DNA from: Paraspadella gotoi
Lineage: Eukaryota > Chaetognatha
Direction: 5' to 3'
Assembly (NCBI GenBank): GCA_051294375.1
Contig: CM119265.1
Coordinates: 22,650,591 to 22,714,590 of the forward strand
Length of the DNA: 64,000 nucleotides
The notes under the pieces were generated by a model. The model did not search any database, was not told the origin of the DNA, and saw only the letters and a list, made by a program, of their open reading frames with translations. Positions 1-19,800 of the stretch are shown here, in pieces (position 1 is the first letter of the stretch; every line of letters starts with the position of its first letter). A program made the translations under genes and the position numbers.

Positions 1-106
1 TTTCAACCGCGCGTTCGACGACTCCTTCGGCCGTCATTTCTCCCGCCGTGGCTCTGCTTTGTCCCGCCTTTACCTTTAAGCCTTTCGACGTTCGCGACGT
101 CGCCAT
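1..106 (-). CDS. possible 5' end of an unidentified gene (partial)
   Basis: On the minus strand an ATG at 106 opens a frame that stays open to the window edge. It reads about 35 residues beginning MATSRTSKGLKVKAGQSRAT. The stretch is GC-rich like the coding exons nearby, and the DNA just upstream of the ATG switches to AT-rich. That is what a first exon with a short leader would look like. No domain is recognisable in so few residues. If real, the gene is divergent to the JIP gene and shares a spacer of about 950 bp with it. An alternative is a plus-strand terminal exon ending at the TAA at 77-79 (about 25 residues). I prefer the minus-strand reading, but only weakly. Confidence 0.35.
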   Translation of the reverse strand, partial: MATSRTSKGLKVKAGQSRATAGEMTAEGVVERAVE

Positions 107-1052
107 CGACCTTTTTCGTTCGCCCCTTTAAAAAAATCAATATTTAATATTTATACATGTAAATGTTTAAGATTTTATAGCAAATTCGTATGCATTTTTT
201 GACCAAATCACGGTTCCGTCCATTTTAATTATTTTATTCACGATGCCATTTCTTTTTTCAGCGAATGATTTAAGCAAACGTTTGAGGAAAATGAGGCGAA
301 AAATAAAAAGGCTTCAGTTTCATCGTTCGTGTTGAATCCCCCAGACTGGAGATTTGAGAGAGAACTAGTGATATATAAAACAAGTTGTAGAAATATGTCC
401 CACTTTCCCCCCATTTATATGTTTGCCCTTTGTTTTCTTTAGGAGATTTTACTCCTTCTTTTCTTACCAGATATACGAGGCCATATATAGATACTTAAGA
501 CTCCGCCCGTCATCAAACTGCCTTTTACGAGGTGCTAGGACGCCCTTCACCTTTGATACCGTTTACAGACAGTGATGTCATGGCCATAGAGCCCACTATG
601 AGACCACACTCCAAGAGACTTGTGGACGTACTGGTGGTCAGACTTTAGCCTCCGTCATACTCGTGGACGGACTTGTGGTCCACGCCATTCGACCACACCC
701 GGGTGACGATAGCCTCGTCGACCACAGGCTCACGGCACCGACTTGCGGCGCGGTCGGGCCCCGACTCCCTTCATCACGGCGAGCCGACGTTTTCGGCGCA
801 CGCGCAACGGCGCAAGACGCGGCCACACCCATTTCCGGAGACAGCGAGGGACGTGGAGGACGGCGTTCCTCCGTAGCGGCGCGAAGCAGAGGCGACTCCA
901 TGGGCACACGGCAAGTGTTCATACTAAAGTCAGTGCCACTCGCAATAACTGACAGTTTCTTGGCACGCGTCTCTCATTAACCGTTGATAAAATAACCGTT
1001 CGATCTCTGAAACTCCGACATTCGGTCGCGTCCTCCCGCCCCTCTCTTCGCC
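107..1052. promoter_or_regulatory. spacer upstream of the JIP gene, with a GC/CpG-rich block
   Basis: This stretch has no convincing gene. Positions 107-540 are AT-rich. Positions 640-920 are GC- and CpG-rich and hold short open frames on both strands that resemble nothing known. A small hairpin with 7-bp stem CGTGGAC/GTCCACG lies at 662-684. The CpG-rich block ends about 130 bp before the JIP start codon and may be its promoter, possibly bidirectional if the minus-strand frame at 1-106 is real. Confidence 0.4.
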
Positions 1053-9748
<8,696 letters not shown>

Positions 9749-10485
9749 GAATTTTTATAAATCATATGCTGTTAATTATTATCGTACACCCCTTTTCCGT
9801 GAATAAGGAATCGGATTATGATTTTAGATGTTGGTCATCCGCCAATTTATTCAACAAAAATTTTAAATGAAATCGTGATGGCTTGAGTCTAAAATTCATC
9901 TCATGGTTTTTTAAGACGTGCAAAGTTTTATTTTTTTTAGTTCCAGTTTATATATTAAAATGTTTATTTTTATTTAGTTTGTTGGATTTTATTTATTCAG
10001 GTCACGTAGTGGCGTGAATTGCTTTGGTTTCATCCTTCTAGTCATTTTCTGCAGCAGACGTAGTCGACTATCTCGAAATTTTATTTACATTTATCTCCTT
10101 AATCCAACAATGCTTTTTCGAAAATAACAATTTTTTTAGCATGCCAGAACTTTTTCAAATGGAATCGTTTGAATTACTTAGTATACCTTCGATTTTGTTA
10201 TACTTGTACAAACGCATTTAAGTTACGTGTTCATTTGGTTGCTTTAAAAAAAAAAATTTACAATAACTTATATTTCATGCTTGTTTTCTCGATTTGTTGC
10301 ACTTTGTCTTTTTATTTCAGGAGGATGACCAACTGAAAACAAAAACAGAAAAAAAACAAAAAACAAAAACGCAGAAAAAACTAGTAACACTCGCGTTTTT
10401 GTTGCGACGGGAAAAAAAAGGAAGCAAAAACGCCGCGACATCCCGGAAATCTTTTCCCTTTCGGTCATTCATCCTCTTAAAGATA
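9749..10485. other. JIP to MTHFD2 spacer
   Basis: An AT-rich 737-bp spacer. It should hold the JIP 3' UTR and the MTHFD2 promoter and leader. A purine-rich, AAAAC-rich run precedes the MTHFD2 ATG at about 10325-10425. An open frame runs through this run into MTHFD2, but it is low-complexity and starts at a TTG, so I treat it as 5' UTR. Confidence 0.5.
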
Positions 10486-11941
10486 ATGAACCAAGCTTTG
10501 AGATTAACTTCGTCGCTGTTGCGGTGCCAAGCGTCGGAAAATCACCTCTACACCGTCGCAAGCCTTAGCTTTCAAAGGCCGCTGTCTTCCTCGACGGAGG
10601 CCAAAATCTTGGACGGTGAGTCGGTGATACGTGGCTGTTCTTTTGTCCATCGTCAAATCCTGGGATCGGTTCACCTTGTTCGCAGGTAAAGCCCTCGCCA
10701 AAACGATCGAGGAAGAGGTGTCGGCATCGATCGCTTCTCTCACGGCGTCGGGCCGTCGAGCGCCCCATCTGACGGCGCTCATCGTCGGCGACGACCCCGC
10801 ATCTCGCACTTACGTCTCTAACAAGATCAAGGCCTGCGAGAGGAGCGGGATCACCTCCGACACGATCAGATTCCCGGTCAACGTCTCCGAGAAGACGTTG
10901 CTGGAAAAGATCGCCGCGCTCAACGAGGTGTGAATCGTTGGGCAATGTGTAGTAGGGTGTAATGATTGGCTTGTTAATTTCTTTTCTAAGATTTTCGTAA
11001 AGGTAATAAAATGATCATAAACCCCCGTAACTTTCACGGTAACGATAAGGATCCGTCGGTTGACGGCATTCTCGCTCAACTTCCGGTTCCGCCCCACATT
11101 AACGAGCGACGAGTTTGCAACGCGGTTCATCCTTCCAAAGACGTTGACGGGTTCAACGTATTGAACGTGGGGCGCCTAGCCTGCGACCACGATGCGCTCA
11201 TGCCCGCCACTGCTCTCGGTTAGAGTCAAGATACAATAGTAGTAGTCAGTTTTTTACTGGGATCTAATTTTTACTCATGTCTGTTCATTGGCGGGCTTCA
11301 GGGGTTATCGAACTTTTACGACGGCACAACATCGAAACCTTTGGCAAAAACGCCGTCGTCTGTGGCCGCTCGAAAAATGTAGGATTGCCGGTGGCGATGA
11401 TGCTACATTCCGACGGTGAGAAGGCGGTCATAAAAAAAAAATAATGGAAATTATAATTTGAACTTTTTTATGGGAAAAAAACTTAATTTTTTAATGTCCT
11501 CTCAAGGGGATCACGAATATCCCGGTTTGGACGCGACCACCACTATTTGCCATCGCTACACTCCCCCGGAACAATTGAAGGTTTTCACGGAAAATGCGGA
11601 CATTCTTGTAGTGGCTGTGGGAATCCCTTATCTCATTAAGGCCGACATGGTGAAGGAAGGCGCCACCGTCATTGACGTCGGCATAAACGTAATCGACTCG
11701 GAAAAGGGTGAGGAAAAAGTCTGGACGGCGGTTCGCGTCGACGCGAAAGAATCGAAAAGGTAGAATTTTTGTTTTGTTTTTAGGTAAACGGAAACTTGTT
11801 GGTGACGTCGACTTTGAAGGCGTTCTCCCCAAGGTGGCGCACATCACGCCGGTTCCTGGCGGCGTTGGTCCGATGACCGTCGCCATGTTGCTCAAGAACA
11901 CCCTCAAGGCCGCCGGCAAACAAGTCTCATACGACTTTTGA
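10486..11941 (+). CDS. MTHFD2: mitochondrial methylenetetrahydrofolate dehydrogenase/cyclohydrolase (MTHFD2/MTHFD2L type)
   Basis: This enzyme oxidises 5,10-methylene-THF and hydrolyses the product to 10-formyl-THF in mitochondrial one-carbon metabolism. Six exons (10486-10615, 10686-10927, 11050-11218, 11302-11415, 11507-11707, 11784-11941) join in frame to 337 residues, close to the usual length of about 350. The N-terminus [14 protein letters not shown] is basic and Ser/Leu-rich, as in a mitochondrial presequence. The active-site region [14 protein letters not shown] with the YxxxK lysine is present, followed by [31 protein letters not shown] and the family signature [12 protein letters not shown]. 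There is no C-terminal synthetase domain, which separates it from the trifunctional MTHFD1. Exon 3 uses the acceptor ending at 11049, which restores the conserved ALNE-DPSVDG junction. Vertebrate MTHFD2 and MTHFD2L cannot be told apart here. Confidence 0.93.
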
Positions 11942-12676
11942 TCCTTTTTTTAGCTTTACCAAATCTTCGCGCTTTTTTGAAGACATTTTTTCTTTTATTT
12001 TTTTTCTTATTTGACGTGTCTTTTTGCCGTCTTTAATTATGCTTGAGAGATTATTTTTTTACTTACCTTGCCAATGAATTTGGCATTTTTTATGGGTTGT
12101 TAACGCTGTTGTGATCAAAGACAATCTTATATGTCTGTATTACTACTGTAACATGCCCGCTTGAATCTCAGCCTTTCATAGATAGAGCATATCAATCATG
12201 CAAACTTTTACTTTTCATATATTAATTTCCAGTCGTTTTCATTTATGGATCTCACTTTTTGGACGTATCAGTTCAATGAATACCCTGACCATTACTGTTG
12301 GCATGAAAATATACTAAAGTATTCTTTGACTTTGTATTAATTGTTAGAGATTGAGGCAGGATGTATAAATCATTAAATTCAATTCAATTCTATCACGTCT
12401 ATTAGAGAAAAATTCCCTAACATAATAGCTGTTATTTTAAATCTTAAAATGAAAAGGATTTTGTTAGTATTAAAGACTAAATGTATGTTGGTCGCTGGGT
12501 ATAATGATTTGGCATGTATGACAAAAACTGTTATCTTCACTTATCAATTAGAACATGCTATTTTTGACTTACAGAACTATCAAACCCTATGTTAGTTTAA
12601 AACATTTAAACTTGATAAAGAAAAGCCTAAACAACAAAAAAGAAGCAATTGCAGTTGTAACGAAAGAAAAATAAAA
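11942..12676. other. MTHFD2 to NAA35 spacer
   Basis: A 735-bp AT-rich spacer with T-rich runs just after the MTHFD2 stop. I see no gene, repeat or structured element in it. Confidence 0.6.
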
Positions 12677-15600
12677 ATGAGCGTAGGGTCGTCGCCAGGA
12701 TCCATGGGCGAAGTCTCCGCCTACAACTGGCGCGACGTCACCGCCATGTTCCAGGATGCCTCGGCTGAACTCTCTCGAGGTGAACTTCTGCACGACGCCA
12801 ACTTTGGTCTCTTCGAGGCCATGAGCGCCATCGAGATGATGGATCCCAAAATGGACGCTGGAATGTTGTGCAATCAGGTTCGAACTCAAGTTACGTAGCT
12901 TGAAAATTTTTAGTGTTATTTTCCAATATGAATCGCTATAGTTAATGGAACTCAAAAATGTTTATATAGGTATGCTTCTTGAAAACGATTTACGCATTTT
13001 CTTTCTAATTTACTTTCTGTAATTCTAAAGAATATTGGATAACATTTTATTTTTGTCTCCCTAATAAGGGAATTCGAAAAATTCAATCACTCGAACATGG
13101 CATTGAAATTGGCGAAGTGAAAATATCTAACTTGTCGGATAAGGAGCTCGTCGCCATCATGGATGCTACGTTCTGTTGTCTGGTCACTTGGTTAGAAGGT
13201 CATTCAACCGCTCAGGTTAGTTTTCTAGTTCTTATTCATTTATTAAAGGTGATAGACATGGGTTGAGTTTTTTTCGGCCACGCCTCTTTCACCCTTTTTT
13301 TGCCAGCGCAGACTCTCTTCACCAACGTCTACCTTCACAATCCTTTCGTGATCGAGGATGTCTCCCTCAAGTCGTTCTGCATCGCGACCCTACGGATGAT
13401 CGATTTGGTGCGCGACTTGTGCAATCGCGCCTCCGCCTACGAGGAAGAGGACTTCCAACCTTTGACTTACGGCTTTAAACTGGCGCCCGAAGTCACCGAC
13501 GTCCGGGCGTCGGGGATGCTCAAAGAAGCCGAGGACGAATTGCAACGAAGGATACGTAACGGTAATTCGAGTGACTCTCCAGATTTGTATCTAGAGAATT
13601 AGAAATCTGTATGCTTGTTGAATGCATAATGATTTACATACATAGTAGTTACCGTAATCCTTTTTAAACTTAATTTTCCCCCTATTCGCGTAAGTTCGCG
13701 CCAAAAGCGCCGAATGCAACGGAAACCACGAGGGCGAAAACAAAATTCGCCCGGAGCAGGACGAAGCGGCCTCCGTAGCGGCCAGGATCAAACTCCTGCG
13801 TCATTTCCTTCTGGCGTTGACGGCATTTTCCAAAGGTGAAATCCTCTAGTGATAACAATGTTAAATTTTGAAACGAGTTTGGTAAATGGATAGCAAGTGG
13901 AGAAACGAGATAAGAGGCAATTAATTCATGAGAAATTATTTATATGATGATAGTGTTAGCAACTGACTGGGACGCCTTTTCTTCCCCTCCAGAGAAATGC
14001 GCTGGCGTGACGGAGGCTCAGCGTCACTTGACGCTGATGCGCGAGAGTCTGGCGTCGGTGGCCGCATCGCGCCACAAAGACAACTGCGAGGAAGTCGAAG
14101 ATTATCCTAAAGTCATGGGCTTCGAACAAAGAATAACGCAGCGTCTGTTGCCTCCGACCTTCCCACGATACTCGAGGTCAGTCTCTGTCAAAATGTCTTT
14201 CTGATGGCAAAAGTTTTATAAATTTCGAAAAATTGTTTTCAATAAGAATCAAATCCTGGAAGGAAACAGTCGGCTATTTGTCCTCCTTCCTCGACCGACT
14301 TGATCGCGCCACGCGGGCGCTCTCCCTCAACAACCTACACCTTCTCGTTGACTTCTTCAGTCAGTTCAGTCGGTCCTCGCCCTGCGTACTTTCAAGATCT
14401 CTTCTTCAGGTGTGTGTGTTTATGTATATTTTTATCTCGCCAGACGGGCGAATGCCCGATTTGGGCGAGATGTTTATTCATTCAATATTTAGTTATCGCA
14501 TCAATAATCAATTACTATTATATCAATCAATTACTATTATATCAATCTATCAATTATTATTATATCAATCAATCAATTATTATTATATCAGTCAATCAAT
14601 TATTATTATATCAATTAATCAATTATTATTATATCAATCAATCAATTACTATTACATCAATCAATCAATTATTATTACATTAATAATTTATTATTGCATC
14701 AATCATTCAGGGTTTTTTTTTAAATTTTTTTATTAATTTTTTTTATAGTAACGTCTGGCGAGATCACTATACTTTTAAGATTTTTATTTCTTACACAATT
14801 CACATGTAAGATTTGGAGATTTGGGAGTTATGTCTGAGTATTTTGTATTTTTACCCTTCAGTTGATGGTCGTCCCCCCGAATCGCCGCCTCTTCGGGACC
14901 AATCAACTCGCCGACTCTTTCAAAGAAACTCTTAAAACTTTTATTCAGCCGCCAGTGTTCAACCCCAAGTGTCCCATCTCCGGTCTTCCGCAAGCCAAAG
15001 AAGGTACGTAATCGTAATGGAAATAATTGTTTCCACTACTTAATTCTTTTCACTTTCACCTCCATGTCTCCTCACAGCCGTGGACGCTTACCTGACCCGC
15101 GTCTCCTTCCCCGTCGTCTCCCTCTTTCTCCTCTTCGGCCATAATCGCGCCCGCCAACGGGACAAGTGGGTCGCCGTCCTGGAAGAGTTCGTCTCCCTGC
15201 AGGAGGAGAGCGAAAAGCTCGATCAATTCCTCCAGTCTCAGTGGATCAAATTCGTTCCAGGAAAACCCTTTTTCGCCAGCTTCACCACCTGGAACCTGTA
15301 CCACGTAATTCTAGCCATGATCGCCTACACTGAGACGGGTTTCGAGCTGGAACTCTACGCTGCGCACGAGTACACCTACGTGCTGTGGTACCTGGGGGAG
15401 TTCTTGTACGGGTGGTTGTTGTCCACATTGTCGAGGTAAGACAATTAGTGTTTAATTCGGTGTTTGCAAAAATCTATTGAACATTAATCGTTGATTAAAT
15501 TAGAGCGGACAATTACTTAACTCAAAACACTGCCTACTGCGATGAGCTTCAAAAATCGTCGAAATCGAACAAGAAAAACAAAAAGAACAAGAATAAAAAG

Positions 15601-16324
15601 AACCGACCCTACGCGAGGGAAATTTTGTTTCTCCAAGCAAATCAAAATCTTCTCTTGGGCACTTATAAGGCTGGTGAGTAAAAAATTTGACGATTCGTTA
15701 AAAATACTTTTTTTTATCATTTTTACCCGTTATATTCCCAGTGTTAGCATTCCAGCAAGAAGGGCGCATGTCCCTCCCCAAGTTTGAATTCGACTCTGAG
15801 GAAGTAAGGTTTAACCGACGTTTCGCCCCTTTTGCTTGCATCGCCACGCCCCCTGCCATTCCATATGCTCAATACGCCGAGATTACTGACTTGTCCAGGT
15901 CAGTTAAATACGTGCAGCAGTCAGAAAGCATTTGGTAAAAACAATTTTCACTATTAAATGTTTGTTTGTAGGCACGACCAGTCTCCAACTTTCATGGATC
16001 TTTTCAGTTTATCCTTAAAGCACTTTTCCCAGGCCAAAGGAATGTACGAAAGCTTGCAGGTGACCACGTGAAGGATCTTATGGTTTGCTCATTAACCGAA
16101 CTTCTACTTAATCTCGCTCTCTGTACTCTTTCATCCAGGCCGGAGAGTATTCGCCTGCTCCCGGAATGCCCCAAGAACTTTCCGAGTTGGAAAACCTCAT
16201 CAAAATATCAAAGACCAACTACGTAGTGATAAAACTTCTGATGGGAGGTCACAAATCGGATAAAAAGGACAAACCTGAGTGGGATTTCTCGTTGCACCCG
16301 ACCTACCCAATTATCAAAATCTAG
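12677..16324 (+). CDS. NAA35: NatC N-terminal acetyltransferase auxiliary subunit NAA35 (Mak10)
   Basis: This is the large ribosome-anchoring subunit of the NatC complex (with NAA30 and NAA38), which acetylates Met-hydrophobic N-termini. The protein matches the family end to end: [20 protein letters not shown] and MDPKMDAGM in exon 1, [12 protein letters not shown] at about 13170, [20 protein letters not shown] at about 13445, [12 protein letters not shown] at about 14150, [11 protein letters not shown] at about 14385, [10 protein letters not shown] at about 15140, [25 protein letters not shown] at about 15345-15410, and a Lys/Asn-rich stretch [17 protein letters not shown] at about 15560. 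The C-terminus reads [20 protein letters not shown] through YPIIKI with TAG at 16322-16324. About ten or more introns split it. The one at about 14410-14860 carries a tandem repeat. Confidence 0.95.
14495..14702. repeat. degenerate (ATCAATCAATTATTATTAT)n tandem repeat
   Basis: About ten tandem units of 18-20 bp based on ATCAATCAATTATTATTAT fill the middle of an NAA35 intron. Unit boundaries drift, as in a minisatellite. It opens a long spurious frame with repeated INYYYINQS and has no coding meaning. Confidence 0.85.
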
Positions 16325-16868
16325 ATCTCTCACAAAAGGAGAAAAAAAACAATTATACCTGGTCCTAGTCCTCTAAAAAAGAATTGTTAAACGTAGATTT
16401 AGTTATACCAAGTTCCAGTTTTGACGTTGTTTATTGCTGCATAGTGCATAGTCTAGTATGCCACTGAAAAAGCAAAGAGCCACTTTAGCTGTGTCTCTCT
16501 CCCTCTTTCGCTCTCTCACGACCTATTTTTTTCAGCGTTATGTAGCGTCAGCAATAAAAAAAAACTATGCTCAACGAGGACACGGACGCGCCTCTCTCGT
16601 CGCCTTAACGACAGAGGCGTCGTTCGCTGTCGTTTTTCCTCGGAAAGCTCGAATGAATCCTGGATTAGAGGGATTCGCCCCCGCGAAAAAAAGTGTAACT
16701 TAAAGACGCCATGATCGTCGAAAACTGTGGGGAAATCACGTGACTTTTCTAGAGAGAAAAAGGGCGCGCGGTTTGGTTTCTCGCACAACCCCCTTCCACT
16801 TTCGCCGCGCTTCTCTTTCCCCCCCCCCAGCGCGCGACTCCCGTCAGCCCCCCCTTCCAGGATGAGCC
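16325..16868. promoter_or_regulatory. NAA35 to EXT1 spacer with an imperfect hairpin
   Basis: A 544-bp spacer. The second half is GC-richer and probably carries the EXT1 promoter and leader. An imperfect inverted repeat at 16589-16619 has an outer 7-bp stem CGCCTCT/AGAGGCG, an inner GTCG/CGAC, and a CCTTAA loop. A CT-rich, C-run tract (16780-16860) ends at the EXT1 leader. An out-of-frame ATG at 16862 sits 7 bp before the EXT1 start. Confidence 0.45.
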
Positions 16869-19800
16869 ATGCAAGCGGCAAAGAGATACACCTTGCTCGG
16901 CCTTTCTCTCGCGCTGCTCTTCGCGTTTTGGCTGACAACGTCTCGATGGAGCTCTTCAACGCGCCGAGGCGGCGCCGGGCTCGTCCTGCCTGGCGCCGCA
17001 TTCAGCGACGCGAACGACGCATTGGCCGACGTCGACCCCGTTTCGCCGCGGCGTCGGCGCGAAGTCGCCGCAATCGTCAAGAAGCGGACGCTCTGCCGGA
17101 TGGAGACCTGTTTCGACTTGGAAAAGTGCCGGGCTGCGCCCGCCTACAGGGTTTACGTTTATCCAGTGCAGGTGGTCTTTTTTTTTAAACATTTTTGGAT
17201 ATTCTATGTAGTCCATTTTCTGGGGGTTTTTTTCTTATATTTTTAGCCGGATCTGCTAATAGCAGATTACGGTTCTATGATTCACTTTGTCGGTCCGTCG
17301 GTCCACCCCCTAAATCATCTCAGATCATCAAATTACGATAAATTTTGCAAAAAAAATGATGTCCGTCCGTCTCTTTTCGTCCTTCTGTCCGTCCGTCTCC
17401 CCTTAAGTTTGAACCCCAATTGGAGTGGATGGGGCGATTGACCTAAAATTTTGTGAGTGAGTGAGGAAAAGTGTGATTGAGCTGGAAATAAAATTTTTAT
17501 GGAATCGTCCAAGTGGAAATGAGTTTAAATAAAAAAACACAAAATCTGTTTCACTATTAGATAATGCTTTTTATCGTCGCAATCGCTAAGCGTTTGCGAC
17601 GATATTGTAACACTTTTGCGCATAAGTGGCGTAGGCGTCGGCGTCGTCGTCGTCGGCGTTCCAAATTATACATCGCCTTTTTTATGATTAAATTTGGGTT
17701 TATGAAGCTGAAAATTTATATATAGCTTCTCATCATCGATGTGCTTAAAATTGAGTCTGGACAGTTATTAAATATGTTTTGTTTACGTTTTATCAAAACA
17801 AACAAATTTTCTTTCTTTTATTTTCATATTTCTTTCTCTCTCTCTTTTTTCTTTTAATTACATGTCTCTCTCCCCCTCTCTTTTCCCTATTCACTGATTC
17901 ATAATCATAGGGGAAAAAAACGAGTCTGCAGCTGGCTCTGCAGGGGCTTATTCTTTTTCTCTATTTTCTCCTGCTGCTTTTGTTGCTGCCTTTTGAGTCT
18001 GCAGCTGGCTCTGCAGGGGCTCTCTCTTTTTCTCTCTTTTCTCCTGCTGCTTCTGCTGCTGCCATTTGATTTCTGTCTTTTCTCTCTCTCTCTCTCTCTC
18101 TCTCTGTGTTTTTATTTAAAAAAAATTGAATTGGGATTAAACTCTTAAAATTAGGCATCGCATTCGTGCATGTTATCATTTTGCTATAGTAACATCGGGT
18201 TTTTATTTCACTTTAGTCTTTACTTCACTTCGTCAGTCTGATTCAAGTTTCACTTTGTCTTTTGTCTGGGAATGCTGACAGTGTTTAGAGAGGTCGCATT
18301 CGATCAAACTGCTCGCTTATGCGTGCTTAAAGTAAAACAAAAGTACCTTCAATAATGTTAATCCAGTCTTAGCACTTGCTAAAAATTAAACTCAAAAATA
18401 AGTTAATTTACTGTTTTATATTTATTCTTTTGACAATGAATTTTTTTTTTTTTTTTTTCAGAAACAAACTGTAAATTGACAATCGCAAAATAGAATTTTT
18501 CTTTCTGTTTATAAATTAATTTTCTTTTTTTCCCCCTTTCTATTCTTTCTTTCCTTTCTATTCTTTATTTATTCTTTTTTTCTTTTTCTTTCTGTTTATA
18601 AATTTTTTTTTTTTCAAATTTGATTTTTTTTAATATCAAAATTTGTCGTCAATCCAGATTTTTCTTATGCAATTGCGACGATCCTTATGCTTTTAAGATT
18701 TTTTTATAACACTGATGAAGGCTCGAACAAGAGTTGAAACATGTCTGATTAAATTAAATAAAAAAATCGTTGTAATACAAACTCTAAACTTTGTTTTCAC
18801 TAAAACACCTAAACAACGAAAAGAAAGGAATACCACACTATGATTTTTTTATATAAATCAAACAACTCTAAATAATTAATTAATTAATCAATTATTTATT
18901 TAATTAATTGATAATTAATTTGAATGGCTGATGGAAAAGAGGATGGAAGAGTGAGAAAGAGGGAGAGATAGTAAATAGAGATTAGAGAGAGACTAACTAA
19001 TTACTCTAAATTATTTATTTATTTGATAATTAAAATTATTTAATTAAATAATTAATAAATTAATTAATTAATTAGCTGCCTACCGCTTAATGACCGTGAG
19101 CAGATCCGGCATTGTTTTCTCAAACTTGTTTTTTCTAAAACATTAGCATGTTACATTTAATGTTTGTCCTATTATTTAGTCAGTTATACAACAATCAAAG
19201 TTTATTACTGAAAAAAAAGTACCCGTGTTGATTTAGCGAAAAAACAAACGAGCAAATTAAAACTTTTGTTAGGGGGCGAATCCTGCGTACCCCCTAACGG
19301 GTAATGAGTGTGGGGTGACCAAAGGAGTGTCACTAAAAGTCAAGGCGTGGCAGAATGACTCGCTCCAACCAGGGAATGATTGATCTCGGGCGGCCGTGCA
19401 TTGACAGTGCACCCTAGAATCTACACAGATCAGAAGAGAAACACTATGATCAAGAACCACGTAACCTATCAGTAACCCAACACCTCTCCTATAATCATTA
19501 ATAACTCATGATAGCTGAAAAGGAAAGACAATGAATAACAAATATCAATCAATGAATAATTAATGAATAGACCCGTGTCAATGGATCAATATTCAAATAA
19601 ATAAAAGTCCGATGATGAATCTTCACGACAGTTTCTTCCCGACACTTTGTCATGAATTTATTTATTCTTAAATGATTGAATGACCGTTGATGGCACATCG
19701 TTAAAAAACCGTCGAGACATCAATTTTATCAGTAATTAATCACCATATTTTTTTTAAGGAGAGAATTTCTCCGTCGTACGGCAAAATACTCAGCACCATA

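Noticed and set aside
638-980. Overlapping GC-rich open frames on both strands upstream of JIP
   Set aside because: All are short, mutually overlapping and unlike any protein; open frames are expected in CpG-rich DNA.
11003-11049. Extra N-terminal coding in MTHFD2 exon 3 ([12 protein letters not shown])
   Set aside because: It would break phase with exon 2; the acceptor ending at 11049 restores both frame and the conserved NE-DPSVDG junction.
14233-14736. 167-codon frame with repeated INYYYINQS
   Set aside because: Only the first third is NAA35 exon; the rest is the intronic ATCAATCA tandem repeat read through.
17245-18840. An autonomous Penelope or LINE element
   Set aside because: No reverse transcriptase, GIY-YIG or endonuclease motif can be read in any frame of this stretch.
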